From: Methanomassiliicoccus sp. UBA345 | GTDB taxonomy: Archaea; Thermoplasmatota; Thermoplasmata; Methanomassiliicoccales; Methanomassiliicoccaceae | Length of the DNA: 24,375 bases | Assembly: GCA_002504525.1 (NCBI GenBank) | Contig: DATD01000012.1 | Span: forward strand, 62,450-86,824 | Reading direction: 5' to 3' | Shown here: positions 1 through 7,024 of the stretch, one piece after another | Position numbering within the stretch: the first letter of the stretch is position 1 | Layout: each line of letters starts with the position of its first letter | Notes under the pieces: model-generated | Seen by the model: the letters and a program-made list of their open reading frames with translations, nothing else | Database searches by the model: none | What the model was told of the DNA's origin: nothing | Translations under genes and position numbers: made by a program

Positions 1-153
1 TGCGAGTGCTTCACCATCGATGAGGAGGAATCGGTTCCCGTGGAGGCCGCCCCGGCCAAGGAGGCGAAGAAGCCTGCTGCCAAGGCGCCTGCCAAGAAGG
101 CTCCTGCCAAGGCGCCTGCCAAGAAGCCGGCGAAGAAAACGTCCAAGAAGTGA
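1..153 (+). CDS. C-terminal end of an unidentified protein with Lys/Ala/Pro-rich tail (5' truncated by window)
   Basis: Reading frame 1 is open from the first base and ends in TGA at 151-153, so only the last 50 residues are visible. They begin CECFTIDEEE, an acidic stretch, and then run into a low-complexity basic tail of repeated AKAPAKK-type units ending KKTSKK. Such histone-H1-like tails are known on bacterial and archaeal nucleic-acid-binding proteins, where they bind DNA or RNA without sequence specificity. The CxC at the visible edge could be the end of a zinc finger, but too little remains to name the protein. A T6 run at 175-180 follows the stop and may serve as the terminator. The gene converges on the threonine aldolase. 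Coding is certain from composition and frame; identity is unknown. Confidence 0.7.
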   Translation, partial: CECFTIDEEESVPVEAAPAKEAKKPAAKAPAKKAPAKAPAKKPAKKTSKK

Positions 154-174
154 TCCAAAACCTCTTCCGGACCC

Positions 175-180
175 TTTTTT
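175..180 (+). terminator. T-run between convergent genes
   Basis: CCC followed by six T on the plus strand, 22 bases after the stop of the first gene and 9 bases before the end of the convergent threonine aldolase gene. Oligo-T on the coding strand is the usual archaeal intrinsic termination signal. No hairpin is needed or seen. Confidence 0.4.
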
Positions 181-188
181 CCACGCGA

Positions 189-1247
189 TCAGATGGAGCA
201 CGCGCCTGAGCGGCAGGCGGGAAGTATCGACTCCACCGTCATGGCAACCTGGTCAATGTCCTCGGCCGTGATGCCGCGGTGGGTGACGAAGCGGACGGAC
301 GCCGGCCCGAACTCGGAGACCAGCAGGCCTTTCTTCCAGGCCCGCGCCTTGAACTCCGCCGCGGTCATGCCGGTGGCGGACACGTCGGCCACCACGATAT
401 TGGTCTGCACCGAGGCGCGGTCGATCACGATCTCATCCAGCACCTCGAGTTTGTCGACCAGCCGACGGGCGTTGGCATGGTCCTCGGCCAGGCGGGCGAC
501 CATGGTGTTGAGCGCCACGATGCCCGGAGCAGCGATCACGCCGGCCTGCCTCATGCCGCCGCCCACCATCTTGCGGTTCTTGCGGGCGGCCTCGATGAAC
601 TCGCGGGAGCCGACCAGCATCGAACCAGCGGGGCAGCTCAATCCCTTGGACAGGCAGAACTGAATGGAATCGACATGGCGCATGTACTCCGACACCGGCA
701 CGCCCAGTGCGACCGCCGCGTTGAAGATCCGGGCGCCGTCGATATGGACCTTCATGCCCATCTCGTGGGCGGCCTTCGCCGCATCGGCCATCTGGGCCGG
801 GGTCCAGCAGGAGCCGCCGGCGCGGTTGTGGGTGTTCTCCAGGGCCAGCAGGCGCGATGGAGGGAAGTGGATGTCCCTGCCCCTCGCGGCTTGGCGGACC
901 TGCTCTCCGGTGAACACGCCTCGGTCGCCCTTGATGAGCCTCGGGACGATCCCGGCCACCGCGGCCATGTTGCCCACCTCGTAGTAGTAGATGTGAGCCT
1001 CCGACTCCACCAGCACCTCGTCGCCGCGGCAGCAGTGGGTCATCATGGCCACCAGGTTCCCCTGGGTGCCGCTCGTGACCAGCAGCGCGTCCTCCGCCCC
1101 GAAGGTCCTGGCGGCGAGCTCCTGGAGCTCGTTGACGGTGGGATCCTCCCTGTAAACATCATCTCCCAGTCCCGCCTGCGTGATTGCTTCCAGCATCTCT
1201 CGGGTGGGCAAGGTGACGGTGTCGCTCCTAAGGTCGATCGTTCTCAT
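189..1247 (-). CDS. Low-specificity threonine aldolase (PLP-dependent beta-eliminating lyase)
   Basis: A 352-residue protein beginning MRTIDLRSDTVTLPT, the standard N-terminus of threonine aldolases, which cleave L-threonine or L-allo-threonine to glycine and acetaldehyde. Visible landmarks: SEAHIYYYE around residue 85, whose His stacks on PLP in this family; HIDGAR at 168-173; and the Schiff-base lysine in CLSKGLSCPAGS at K201. Length matches the family. The frame stays open 72 codons further upstream, but that extension has no family similarity and crosses a probable TATA box (1286-1293). The start at 1247 has a GAGGGG Shine-Dalgarno about 4 bases upstream and is preferred. It is divergent from the Trm112-like gene. 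It may supply glycine; the PLP synthase pdxS lies about 3 kb away but is not in an operon with it. Confidence 0.93.
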   Translation of the reverse strand: MRTIDLRSDTVTLPTREMLEAITQAGLGDDVYREDPTVNELQELAARTFGAEDALLVTSGTQGNLVAMMTHCCRGDEVLVESEAHIYYYEVGNMAAVAGIVPRLIKGDRGVFTGEQVRQAARGRDIHFPPSRLLALENTHNRAGGSCWTPAQMADAAKAAHEMGMKVHIDGARIFNAAVALGVPVSEYMRHVDSIQFCLSKGLSCPAGSMLVGSREFIEAARKNRKMVGGGMRQAGVIAAPGIVALNTMVARLAEDHANARRLVDKLEVLDEIVIDRASVQTNIVVADVSATGMTAAEFKARAWKKGLLVSEFGPASVRFVTHRGITAEDIDQVAMTVESILPACRSGACSI

Positions 1248-1285
1248 GGGACCCCTCGATATGCCGCCTAGGACCCGCAGGGCCG

Positions 1286-1293
1286 GTAATAAG
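1286..1293 (-). promoter_or_regulatory. Probable TATA box for threonine aldolase gene
   Basis: On the minus strand the site reads CTTATTAC, centred about 42 bases before the ATG at 1247, which leaves a short leader containing the GAGGGG ribosome binding site. It is A/T-rich in an otherwise G/C-rich region. The match is moderate. Confidence 0.35.
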
Positions 1294-1359
1294 CATTTCG
1301 ACGCCACCGCCGGCCGCCTCGATGAAAGAGAGAAATACCCGCAAGAGTCTCTCTGGCAT

Positions 1360-1542
1360 GTGAAGAGACAGCTACTAGACGTTCTGGCATGCCCGGTGTG
1401 CCGCCACCACCCCCTGGAACTGAAAGAAACGAGGTCAGAGGGAGAGGACGTCGAGGAGGGCACGCTGACGTGCCCCCAGTGCGGCTCCGTCTATCCCATC
1501 ATCGGAAGCATACCGGACATGCTGCCGCCGCAGGACCGCTAG
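1360..1542 (+). CDS. Trm112-like / UPF0434 zinc protein
   Basis: A 60-residue protein, GTG start, beginning VKRQLLDVLACPVCRHHPLEL and ending PIIGSIPDMLPP. The pattern CPVC near the start, CPQC about 29 residues later, then a 'Y-P-I-x-x-x-I-P-x-ML' tail is typical of the Trm112/YcaR (UPF0434) family. In eukaryotes and archaea, Trm112 is the small zinc-binding activator of several RNA and protein methyltransferases (Trm9, Trm11, Mtq2 types). The partner genes are not in this window. No Shine-Dalgarno is visible. A weak A-rich TATA candidate (1332-1337) sits about 26 bases before the GTG, so the mRNA may be leaderless. The ATG at 1358 is out of frame. The stop is TAG. The family call is solid; the partner is unknown. 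Confidence 0.8.
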   Translation: MKRQLLDVLACPVCRHHPLELKETRSEGEDVEEGTLTCPQCGSVYPIIGSIPDMLPPQDR

Positions 1543-1699
1543 GCCGGCCGATCTCATCGCGGCTCGGTTCCAACCATAGCTCTCTGCGCCTCCCTTCCCT
1601 TTTCTGCTTGACATCAGAGCATAATGCCGTCGATGAACTGACGCGATCCACGTATGTCGGATGAGGCGCCACGATAGCCACTGAACGGCAGGGATCGCC

Positions 1700-2857
1700 T
1701 CAGAGCTTGGCCAGGGCGGCCTTGATGCGCTCCATGCCGTCCACTATGTCCTTCCTGGAGCATGCATAGGATATGCGCAGCCGGCCCTCTCCTGCCGGCC
1801 CGAACACCGAGCCCGGAGTAACCGCCACGTGCGCCTCTTCCAGCAGGTAGGCGGCCATGTCCTCGGAGGACATCTTGTGGTCGAACGTAGGGAATAGATA
1901 GAACGCGCCATGAGGGGCGTCGCAGTTCAGGGTCGGTATCTCCCGGAGATGCTTCATGACGAGTTCGCGGCGGGCGCGGAACTCCTTGACCATGTCCGCC
2001 ACCGAATCCTGCGGGCCGTTGAGCGCCTCCACCGCCGCCTCCTGCACGAAGGAGACGCAGCATGTCAGGGAGTGCGTCTGGAGGGTGTTGAGGTACTTTA
2101 TGATGCGGGCCGGAGCGACCGCCCAGCCCAGCCTCCAGCCGGTCATGGCATAGGACTTCGATACGCCGTTCACCGTGATGGTGCGGTCGAACATGCCGTC
2201 CACGGATGCTATTGAGGTGTGCTCTCCCTCGAATATTATCCTCTCGTAGACCTCGTCGCTCATCACCATCAGGTCATGGTCCTGGGCGAGGTCGGCGACA
2301 CCGCGGATCTCGTCCTTGGTCATGACCGCGCCGGTCGGATTGCACGGGGTGTTCAGCATGATCATCCGGGTCTTCGGTCCGATGGCCTCGGCGATCACCT
2401 CGGGGGTCATGCGGAATTCCGTTCCTTCCACCGAGCCCACGTATCTCGGCACGCCCCCGGCCAGCCGGATGCATGCCTCGTAGGTCCCCCACGACGGGTC
2501 GGGAAGGATGACCTCGTCCCCCTCGTCCACCATGGACAATATCCCCATGAATATGGCCTGCTTGGCCGGGGTGATTATGACGTTGGCGGGAGTGCATGGG
2601 ATGCCGTTCTCGGTCCGGGAGCGGTCGGCCACCGCCTTTCGCAGCTCCGGTATCCCGGCCGAGGGAGTGTAATGGGTGAAGTGACGGTCGAGAGAGTCCT
2701 TGCAGGCCTGGGTGATGTTATCGGGGGTTGAGAAATCAGGCTCCCCCATGGAGAATGAGATGATATCGTTGATGCCGTCCTGCTTCAGCTTGCTTACGAT
2801 GTTGGCGATTCGCACTGTTCCCGATTCGGGCACGCTGTCAAGGCGCTTGGCGGCCAT
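1700..2857 (-). CDS. Class I/II PLP aminotransferase (aspartate aminotransferase family)
   Basis: A fold-type I aminotransferase of about 385 residues. Motifs: GEPDFSTPDNI near residue 40; PCNPTGAV around 175, which binds the carboxylate and cofactor region; SDEVYERI around 204, with the Asp-x-x-Tyr PLP contacts; and the catalytic lysine in NGVSKSYAMTGWRLGW. It resembles archaeal aspartate/aromatic aminotransferases that move amino groups between amino acids and 2-oxoacids; the exact substrate cannot be read from sequence. Two starts are possible, ATG 2869 (MPVPM) and ATG 2857 (MAAKRL). I prefer 2857: a TATA-like TTATTACA at 2880-2888 is centred about 27 bases from it, fitting a leaderless mRNA; 2869 would lie upstream of the predicted transcription start; and family members start near KRL. 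The MBL-fold gene lies upstream on the same strand, with an 83-96 base gap. Confidence 0.92.
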   Translation of the reverse strand: MAAKRLDSVPESGTVRIANIVSKLKQDGINDIISFSMGEPDFSTPDNITQACKDSLDRHFTHYTPSAGIPELRKAVADRSRTENGIPCTPANVIITPAKQAIFMGILSMVDEGDEVILPDPSWGTYEACIRLAGGVPRYVGSVEGTEFRMTPEVIAEAIGPKTRMIMLNTPCNPTGAVMTKDEIRGVADLAQDHDLMVMSDEVYERIIFEGEHTSIASVDGMFDRTITVNGVSKSYAMTGWRLGWAVAPARIIKYLNTLQTHSLTCCVSFVQEAAVEALNGPQDSVADMVKEFRARRELVMKHLREIPTLNCDAPHGAFYLFPTFDHKMSSEDMAAYLLEEAHVAVTPGSVFGPAGEGRLRISYACSRKDIVDGMERIKAALAKL

Positions 2858-2879
2858 CGGCACTGGCATAACGGGGGTA

Positions 2880-2888
2880 TGTAATAAT
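2880..2888 (-). promoter_or_regulatory. Probable TATA box for aminotransferase gene
   Basis: Minus-strand ATTATTACA in the gap between the MBL-fold gene and the aminotransferase gene. Its centre is about 27 bases from the ATG at 2857, the usual archaeal TATA-to-start distance, which points to separate, leaderless transcription. Confidence 0.4.
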
Positions 2889-2952
2889 CCTTTGTGCTGA
2901 CGTCCTCTTCGGCGACATCGACTGACGCGGTTCCGTCGATGCTTTGCGGCAT

Positions 2953-3795
2953 TCAGAAATCCATGCGCTTCCCGGTCCTCATCCTCACCAACCGCTCTCC
3001 CAGCCTTCCTTGCAGAAGCGACGCCGCCCTCTCACCGGTGCAGTGGCCGGTGACCACCTTGGCGCATCCCAGGCCCGTCAGGATCCGGGCGAACGCCTTG
3101 ATCCCCTTCTCATCCATGGCCAGGTCGTTGGCCGCCGGGCTGTTCGACAAGTGAAGGCCGCCCACGACCGCCTTGACCGGCCGCCCGGGGAAGCGCTCCT
3201 TGGCCGCCCTGATCATATTGGTGACGCCAGAATGGCCGCAGCCGGTGATCACCGTCATGCCGTCGTCCTCTAGGATGACGCAGAACATCTCATGCTCGAA
3301 CCGGTCGGGAACGAAGCGGCCGTTCTCCTTCACGAGCAGGCGCGCATTGCCGGCCGGGCGGGGTTCGCCATTCGGAACGCGGGTGAGCATATGGATGCCG
3401 GGGGCTATCTCCATCTCACCGTCCACCCACCTCAGCCGGTCCGCGTTCGCTGCCAGGACGCCCTGGTCCAGGCCGATGTACCGCTCCCCCCTGGGAGCGA
3501 CGGAATAGTGCGGACCGTCAGCTCCGCGGCGCAGGTACACCGGGGCCGACGGATTCATCTCAAGGAAGCGGGCCAGGCCCCCGCCGTGATCGAAGTGGCC
3601 ATGCGATATGACGGCCATGTCAGCGGCGGAGGGGTCGATGCCGAGGACCTCGGCGTTGCTGGCGAAGTGGGAGCTCTGCCCAAGGTCGAAGAGCAACTTC
3701 GAGCCGTTCGCCTCCACGTAAAGGGAGAGGCCGTGCTCGTGGCGTAGCCGTTCGTCCGAGCCTGGAGAATTCTCGATGAGGATTGTGATATGCAT
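2953..3795 (-). CDS. MBL-fold metallo-hydrolase, COG1237 type
   Basis: A 280-residue metallo-beta-lactamase-fold protein starting MHITILIENSPGS. The metal-binding signature HGHFDH is at residues 65-70. Later metal-ligand candidates are GCGHSG, GGLHL and a C-terminal TGHCTG. This arrangement fits COG1237, whose members include enzymes annotated as 7,8-dihydropterin-6-methyl-4-(beta-D-ribofuranosyl)aminobenzene 5'-phosphate synthases, but most members have no proven substrate. The reading frame stays open far upstream (to about 4299) only because it is antisense to pdxS. The start at 3795 has AAGGGGAT 8 bases upstream and begins at the first beta strand of the fold. It is divergent from pdxS with a 135-base shared promoter region. 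Fold confidence is high; substrate unknown. Confidence 0.87.
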   Translation of the reverse strand: MHITILIENSPGSDERLRHEHGLSLYVEANGSKLLFDLGQSSHFASNAEVLGIDPSAADMAVISHGHFDHGGGLARFLEMNPSAPVYLRRGADGPHYSVAPRGERYIGLDQGVLAANADRLRWVDGEMEIAPGIHMLTRVPNGEPRPAGNARLLVKENGRFVPDRFEHEMFCVILEDDGMTVITGCGHSGVTNMIRAAKERFPGRPVKAVVGGLHLSNSPAANDLAMDEKGIKAFARILTGLGCAKVVTGHCTGERAASLLQGRLGERLVRMRTGKRMDF

Positions 3796-3821
3796 GCCGA
3801 AGCCATCCCCTTCTAGTATTG

Positions 3822-3829
3822 AATATATT
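3822..3829 (-). promoter_or_regulatory. TATA box for MBL-fold gene
   Basis: AATATATT (self-complementary) about 30 bases upstream of the ATG at 3795, in the divergent region shared with pdxS. Its orientation is assigned from distance. Confidence 0.45.
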
Positions 3830-3890
3830 GGTCCGGACGCTCCGGCCCCCCATATTGAACGTGGAGGAAGTTCAGTTAATTGGAAAAGCC

Positions 3891-3899
3891 TAAAATATA
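3891..3899 (+). promoter_or_regulatory. TATA box for pdxS
   Basis: TAAAATATA centred 36 bases before the pdxS ATG. The predicted transcript would start about 10 bases before the gene, just keeping the GGTGA ribosome binding site at 3920-3924. Confidence 0.55.
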
Positions 3900-3930
3900 G
3901 AACAAGGTTAACCAGCCCCGGTGAGATAAG

Positions 3931-4839
3931 ATGCCCTTTGAACTGGATATGACCAAGCTCCGCTACGGGACCGACCTCGTCAAGAGAGGGTTCGCCAGGA
4001 TGCAGCAGGGCGGCGTCGTCATGGACGTCACCAATGCAGAGCAGGCGAGCATCGCAGAGGAAGCGGGAGCGGTGGCGGTCATGGCCCTGGAGAGGGTCCC
4101 GGCGGACATCCGCAAGGAGGGAGGGGTGGCTCGCATGTCCGACCCTGCCATGATCGAGGAGATCATCAGCGCGGTCAGCATACCGGTCATGGCGAAGTGC
4201 CGCATCGGCCACTTCGTGGAGGCGCAGGTGCTGCAGTCCCTCGGCGTGGACATGATCGACGAGTCCGAGGTGCTGACCCCGGCCGATCCATTCTATCACG
4301 TGGTCAAGAAGGATTTCACCATACCGTTCGTGTGCGGGGCGAGGAACCTCGGCGAGGCGCTACGCCGCATCGACGAGGGTGCGGCCATGATCCGCACCAA
4401 GGGCGAGGCCGGCACCGGCGACGTCATCGAGGCGGTCCGCCACCAGAGGACCATCATGGCCCAGGTCCGCGAGCTGAAGGGAAAGGACGGTCAGGAGCTC
4501 ATGGCGATCGCCAGGGAGATCGAGGCGCCGTTCTACCTGGTGGAAGAGGTCGCTCGCCTGCAGCGCATGCCGGTCATCAACTTCGCCGCGGGGGGCATTG
4601 CCACTCCGGCCGACGCCGCACTGATGATGCAGCTCGGCTCCGACGGCGTGTTCGTCGGCTCGGGCATCTTCAAGTCGGACGACCCCGCTCCAAGGGCCAA
4701 GGCCATCGTGGAGGCGGTTGCTCACTACGATGATGCGAAGGTCATCGCCGAGGTGTCCAAGGGGCTCGGGGCCGCCATGAGGGGCATCGACGCCGCGTCC
4801 ATCGCTCCCGAGGCCCGCCTGCAGGCCCGGGGCTGGTAA
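3931..4839 (+). CDS. pdxS: Pyridoxal 5'-phosphate synthase, synthase (lyase) subunit PdxS
   Basis: A 302-residue TIM-barrel protein matching PdxS end to end. PdxS condenses ribose 5-phosphate, glyceraldehyde 3-phosphate and PdxT-supplied ammonia into pyridoxal 5'-phosphate. The lysine that forms the first ribose adduct is K89 in VMAKCRIGH, the second catalytic lysine is K157 in MIRTKGEAGTGD, and D32 in VVMDVTNAEQA corresponds to the conserved N-terminal Asp. The phosphate-binding GG(I/V)ATPADA and GSDGVFVGSGIFKS loops are intact. The glutaminase partner PdxT is not in this window, so it must be encoded elsewhere. A TATA box at 3891-3899 and GGTGA at 3920-3924 support the start. PLP made here would serve the two PLP enzymes just upstream, although they are transcribed separately. 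Confidence 0.98.
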   Translation: MPFELDMTKLRYGTDLVKRGFARMQQGGVVMDVTNAEQASIAEEAGAVAVMALERVPADIRKEGGVARMSDPAMIEEIISAVSIPVMAKCRIGHFVEAQVLQSLGVDMIDESEVLTPADPFYHVVKKDFTIPFVCGARNLGEALRRIDEGAAMIRTKGEAGTGDVIEAVRHQRTIMAQVRELKGKDGQELMAIAREIEAPFYLVEEVARLQRMPVINFAAGGIATPADAALMMQLGSDGVFVGSGIFKSDDPAPRAKAIVEAVAHYDDAKVIAEVSKGLGAAMRGIDAASIAPEARLQARGW

Positions 4840-4852
4840 GGCTTATCCCCCA

Positions 4853-4884
4853 GGGCGCGGAAGGTCTCACCTCCGGCCGCGCCC
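4853..4884. terminator. Strong hairpin between convergent pdxS and ABM-domain gene
   Basis: GGGCGCGG (4853-4860) pairs with CCGCGCCC (4877-4884), and inside it AGGT (4862-4865) pairs with ACCT (4869-4872) around a CTC loop. It lies between two convergent genes, so it may mark transcript ends for either strand. Archaeal termination mainly uses T-runs, which are absent here, so a role in 3'-end stability is equally likely. Confidence 0.4.
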
Positions 4885-4924
4885 CATAGGCATCCCTTTC
4901 TCGCCGCGGAGGTGCTCGCTCCCC

Positions 4925-5236
4925 TTATGCGTGCACCAACTTCTTCTGCGTCCGCATCTCGCGGACCTGATGGCTGTGTATCTCCGCCTTTCCAATCACA
5001 AGGTCCCCGAGAAGCTTGGAGACCCTTGGGACGACGTTCCTCTGGCTGTTCAGCATCGACTGCTCAGAGTCCCACAGGGAGATGATGGTCACCCTATCAG
5101 GGTCATCGGTGGGCAGGAGGGTCAGCATGCCCTCGAAGCCCTCGACCGGCTGCTTGCCGAACTCGTCGATGATGTCGATCGCCTCCTCCTTCCTTCCTGG
5201 CTGTACCTTCATGGTCAACAATCGGGCATAGGTCAT
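4925..5236 (-). CDS. Small ABM-domain (antibiotic biosynthesis monooxygenase-like) protein
   Basis: A 103-residue protein starting MTYARLLTMKVQPGRKEEAIDII. The length, the opening beta strand, the 'pGr.eea..i' helix and the VTIISLWDSEQSM strand-turn segment fit the dimeric alpha-beta ABM fold. This family includes quinone- or heme-acting monooxygenases and many small proteins of unknown role, and no catalytic residue can be assigned here. It is the last gene on the minus strand after purP and nep1, but 74 bases separate it from nep1. That gap holds a perfect 17-base palindrome (5261-5277) overlapping a TATA-like sequence, so it is probably controlled on its own. GGTGATAGG just before the ATG is the ribosome binding site. 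Stop is TAA. Confidence 0.75.
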   Translation of the reverse strand: MTYARLLTMKVQPGRKEEAIDIIDEFGKQPVEGFEGMLTLLPTDDPDRVTIISLWDSEQSMLNSQRNVVPRVSKLLGDLVIGKAEIHSHQVREMRTQKKLVHA

Positions 5237-5260
5237 CCTATCACCACGCTGACGTCTGCT

Positions 5261-5277
5261 CGTCTAGTATCTAGACG
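5261..5277 (-). promoter_or_regulatory. Palindromic operator candidate over the ABM-gene promoter
   Basis: CGTCTAG-TAT-CTAGACG is a perfect inverted repeat with 7-base arms and a 3-base spacer. Its centre is about 33 bases upstream of the ABM-gene ATG, where a TATA box would be expected, and the minus-strand core TAGATACTA is the only A/T-rich run there. A dimeric regulator bound here would block TBP. Confidence 0.5.
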
Positions 5278-5310
5278 TTGCGAAGCGGGCTCGGCACCCC
5301 ATGGATCGGA

Positions 5311-5913
5311 TCATGGAAAGGGCTTCGACGCCGCGCACAATACCTCGGACACCACCGCCGGAACGGTCAATAGCTCCGGACCGAGCGAGACGCTTACGTC
5401 GGCCAGCTCGTATACCGGCCCACGGTAGTCGCCGCAGGGGAATGCTCCGACCACCACGGCGACGCTGCCGCGACCGCTCATGACGTCAGCCAGCCGGACC
5501 TCCTTCCCGTCCGGGGACATGGCGACCGTCAACGGGGCGGCGATGCGGTCCATCAGCGAGCGGAACGTCATGCTCCGGGCCTCGTACCCTTCGACATCCT
5601 GCCCGTCGAGCAGCCGGCCCATCAGCCGTAGGAACTCCACCTGGTTGGGAGGGACCCTCGCTGTTGGGGCGACCTCGATGACTTTGTCATCTCTGGTGTG
5701 AACGTACGTGCGGAGCATACCGGCCCGATTCAGCCTCGAGCCCTGGCACAGCGACAGACACTGATGCACGATGTCGGCTCTCCCCCTCCGCTCGTGGTCC
5801 GGGAGAGCGTTCAGCAGCTCGCGGTGGAAGTACGCGTCCAGGATCGGAATGTCATCGCAGGCCGAGGGCAGGGCGGGCTCCAGCTCCGCCTCGGCGAGAA
5901 CGAGATGCAGCAT
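5311..5913 (-). CDS. nep1: rRNA small-subunit pseudouridine methyltransferase Nep1 (Emg1)
   Basis: A 200-residue protein starting MLHLVLAEAELE, the hallmark N-terminus of archaeal Nep1. Nep1 is a SPOUT-class methyltransferase that N1-methylates a pseudouridine in helix 35 of 16S rRNA and assists small-subunit assembly. Further family segments are RRGRADIVHQCLSLCQGSRLNRAG, LRTYVHTRDDKVIEVAP and RVPPNQVEFLRLMGRLL, followed by the S-adenosylmethionine-binding C-terminus (VVVGAFPCGDY and VSLGPELLTVPAVVSEVL). It is slightly shorter than most homologues, which may reflect a trimmed loop after residue 30. Its ATG overlaps the purP stop codon by one base (TAATG), which implies coupled translation. 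Confidence 0.93.
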   Translation of the reverse strand: MLHLVLAEAELEPALPSACDDIPILDAYFHRELLNALPDHERRGRADIVHQCLSLCQGSRLNRAGMLRTYVHTRDDKVIEVAPTARVPPNQVEFLRLMGRLLDGQDVEGYEARSMTFRSLMDRIAAPLTVAMSPDGKEVRLADVMSGRGSVAVVVGAFPCGDYRGPVYELADVSVSLGPELLTVPAVVSEVLCAASKPFP

Positions 5914-6986
5914 TACGACAGTACCCTGTCCAGCTGGTCCATCCTCAACGCATCCCTGATCTCCCTGGCGATGCGCTGCCCGGTGCTCATGCCCGGCTCC
6001 ACCAGGTCAGAGTACGGAGAGCCGCTGATGAAGGGGTTCGTTCCGGCCACGATGCGGCATGAGATCTCGAACACCTTGAAGTCCAGCTTGTCGGTGACGA
6101 TGCTCTCCAGGCAGAACGGCCCGATAAGGCCGCCGAACAGCTCGTAGCTCTTCAGGATGACGTTCTCGCCCATCTCCATCACCTTGCTGAGCAGCGACTC
6201 GCGTATGACCACCGGGATATTGCCGGTGACGACCAGGGAGGGGAACATGCCATGCTTCTTCAGCTCCTCGGTCGCGCCTAGCTTGTACAGTTCATCGATG
6301 TTCGACTCGTCGCGACGGTCCATCGACGACAGTTCCAGAGAGCCTTCGCCCACCCGGTATCCCTGGGTGCGCAGCGGGGAGTAGAAATAGTGAAGATAGT
6401 AACGCGTCCCAAGAACATACTCCTGTATGGTGTACGATTCCTGGCTGAGGTCGATCCCCATCTTGAACTCCAGGTAGTCCTTGGCGATGAAGAAGCCCCT
6501 CCCACCCTTGGCCCCGTTGTACTTCACCAGTACCGGCTCCTTGATATCCCTGGCATCCGGAATGCGGCGCGGCATCTGCACACCGGCCGATTCGAGCCAG
6601 TCGCGCTGGGTCTCGCGGTCCTCTTCCCATTTCAGCACCGCCCGGTTGCCGAATGTGGGGACCTCCATGTTCTCGAACCTCTCTGTCCCCATATACTCCA
6701 CGAACGAACCGTGGGGGATGATGATCACGTTGCGGTCCCTCAGCTCTTCGGCCCGGTCGATGAACTCATCATATGAATCGAAGTGAATGAACTCGTCCGG
6801 CTTGGCCAAGGGAAAGGCATCATAGAACTTGACCTTCTGATTGACATGAATGCCCAGGGTCTTGAACCCTTCCTTCTTGGCTCCATTGAAAATCTGCATT
6901 GAGGAGTGAGAGCAGAGGGTGGCGATGGTGATATCCTCGGGATCGTAATCCTTCAGGATCTCTATGATCCTCTTCTTTGGAACCAT
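5913..6986 (-). CDS. purP: Formate-dependent FAICAR synthetase PurP
   Basis: A 357-residue ATP-grasp enzyme. PurP makes 5-formaminoimidazole-4-carboxamide ribotide from AICAR, formate and ATP, replacing the folate-dependent PurH transformylase in many archaea. Visible: N-terminal IATLCSHSSMQIFNGAKKEGF, the central IIPHGSFVEYMG, the nucleotide-binding PVLVKYNGAKGGRGFFIAKD (glycine-rich ATP-grasp loop), and a C-terminal FEISCRIVAGTNPF with metal-binding residues. Full length for the family. The TATA box at 7008-7015 is centred about 26 bases before the ATG, and no Shine-Dalgarno is present, so the mRNA is probably leaderless. It is the first gene of a purP-nep1 pair joined by a one-base overlap. 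The presence of PurP suggests formate-based rather than formyl-tetrahydrofolate-based purine synthesis. Confidence 0.96.
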   Translation of the reverse strand: MVPKKRIIEILKDYDPEDITIATLCSHSSMQIFNGAKKEGFKTLGIHVNQKVKFYDAFPLAKPDEFIHFDSYDEFIDRAEELRDRNVIIIPHGSFVEYMGTERFENMEVPTFGNRAVLKWEEDRETQRDWLESAGVQMPRRIPDARDIKEPVLVKYNGAKGGRGFFIAKDYLEFKMGIDLSQESYTIQEYVLGTRYYLHYFYSPLRTQGYRVGEGSLELSSMDRRDESNIDELYKLGATEELKKHGMFPSLVVTGNIPVVIRESLLSKVMEMGENVILKSYELFGGLIGPFCLESIVTDKLDFKVFEISCRIVAGTNPFISGSPYSDLVEPGMSTGQRIAREIRDALRMDQLDRVLS

Positions 6987-7007
6987 AACCTATGATTTTG
7001 AAACCCT

Positions 7008-7015
7008 ATCATAAA
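7008..7015 (-). promoter_or_regulatory. TATA box for purP
   Basis: TTTATGAT on the minus strand, centred 25-26 bases from the purP ATG, with no ribosome binding site between. Confidence 0.5.
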
Positions 7016-7024
7016 GTTTTCTGC

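Noticed and set aside
61..150. Tandem DNA repeat
   Set aside because: The repetition follows from the Lys/Ala/Pro protein tail and is irregular at the DNA level.
279..1271. Long plus-strand reading frames over threonine aldolase and similar antisense frames elsewhere
   Set aside because: High GC leaves antisense frames open; their compositions are skewed and show no domains.
1248..1463. 72-codon N-terminal extension of threonine aldolase
   Set aside because: No family similarity; it crosses a TATA-like site and the divergent Trm112-like gene, and the ATG at 1247 has a good ribosome binding site.
3831..3838. GTCCGGAC palindrome between the MBL-fold gene and pdxS
   Set aside because: Eight bases in GC-rich DNA is expected by chance, and it is not placed on a promoter element of either gene.
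3796..4299. Long upstream extension of the MBL-fold gene
   Set aside because: It is antisense to pdxS and open only because of high GC content; the fold starts at MHITIL.
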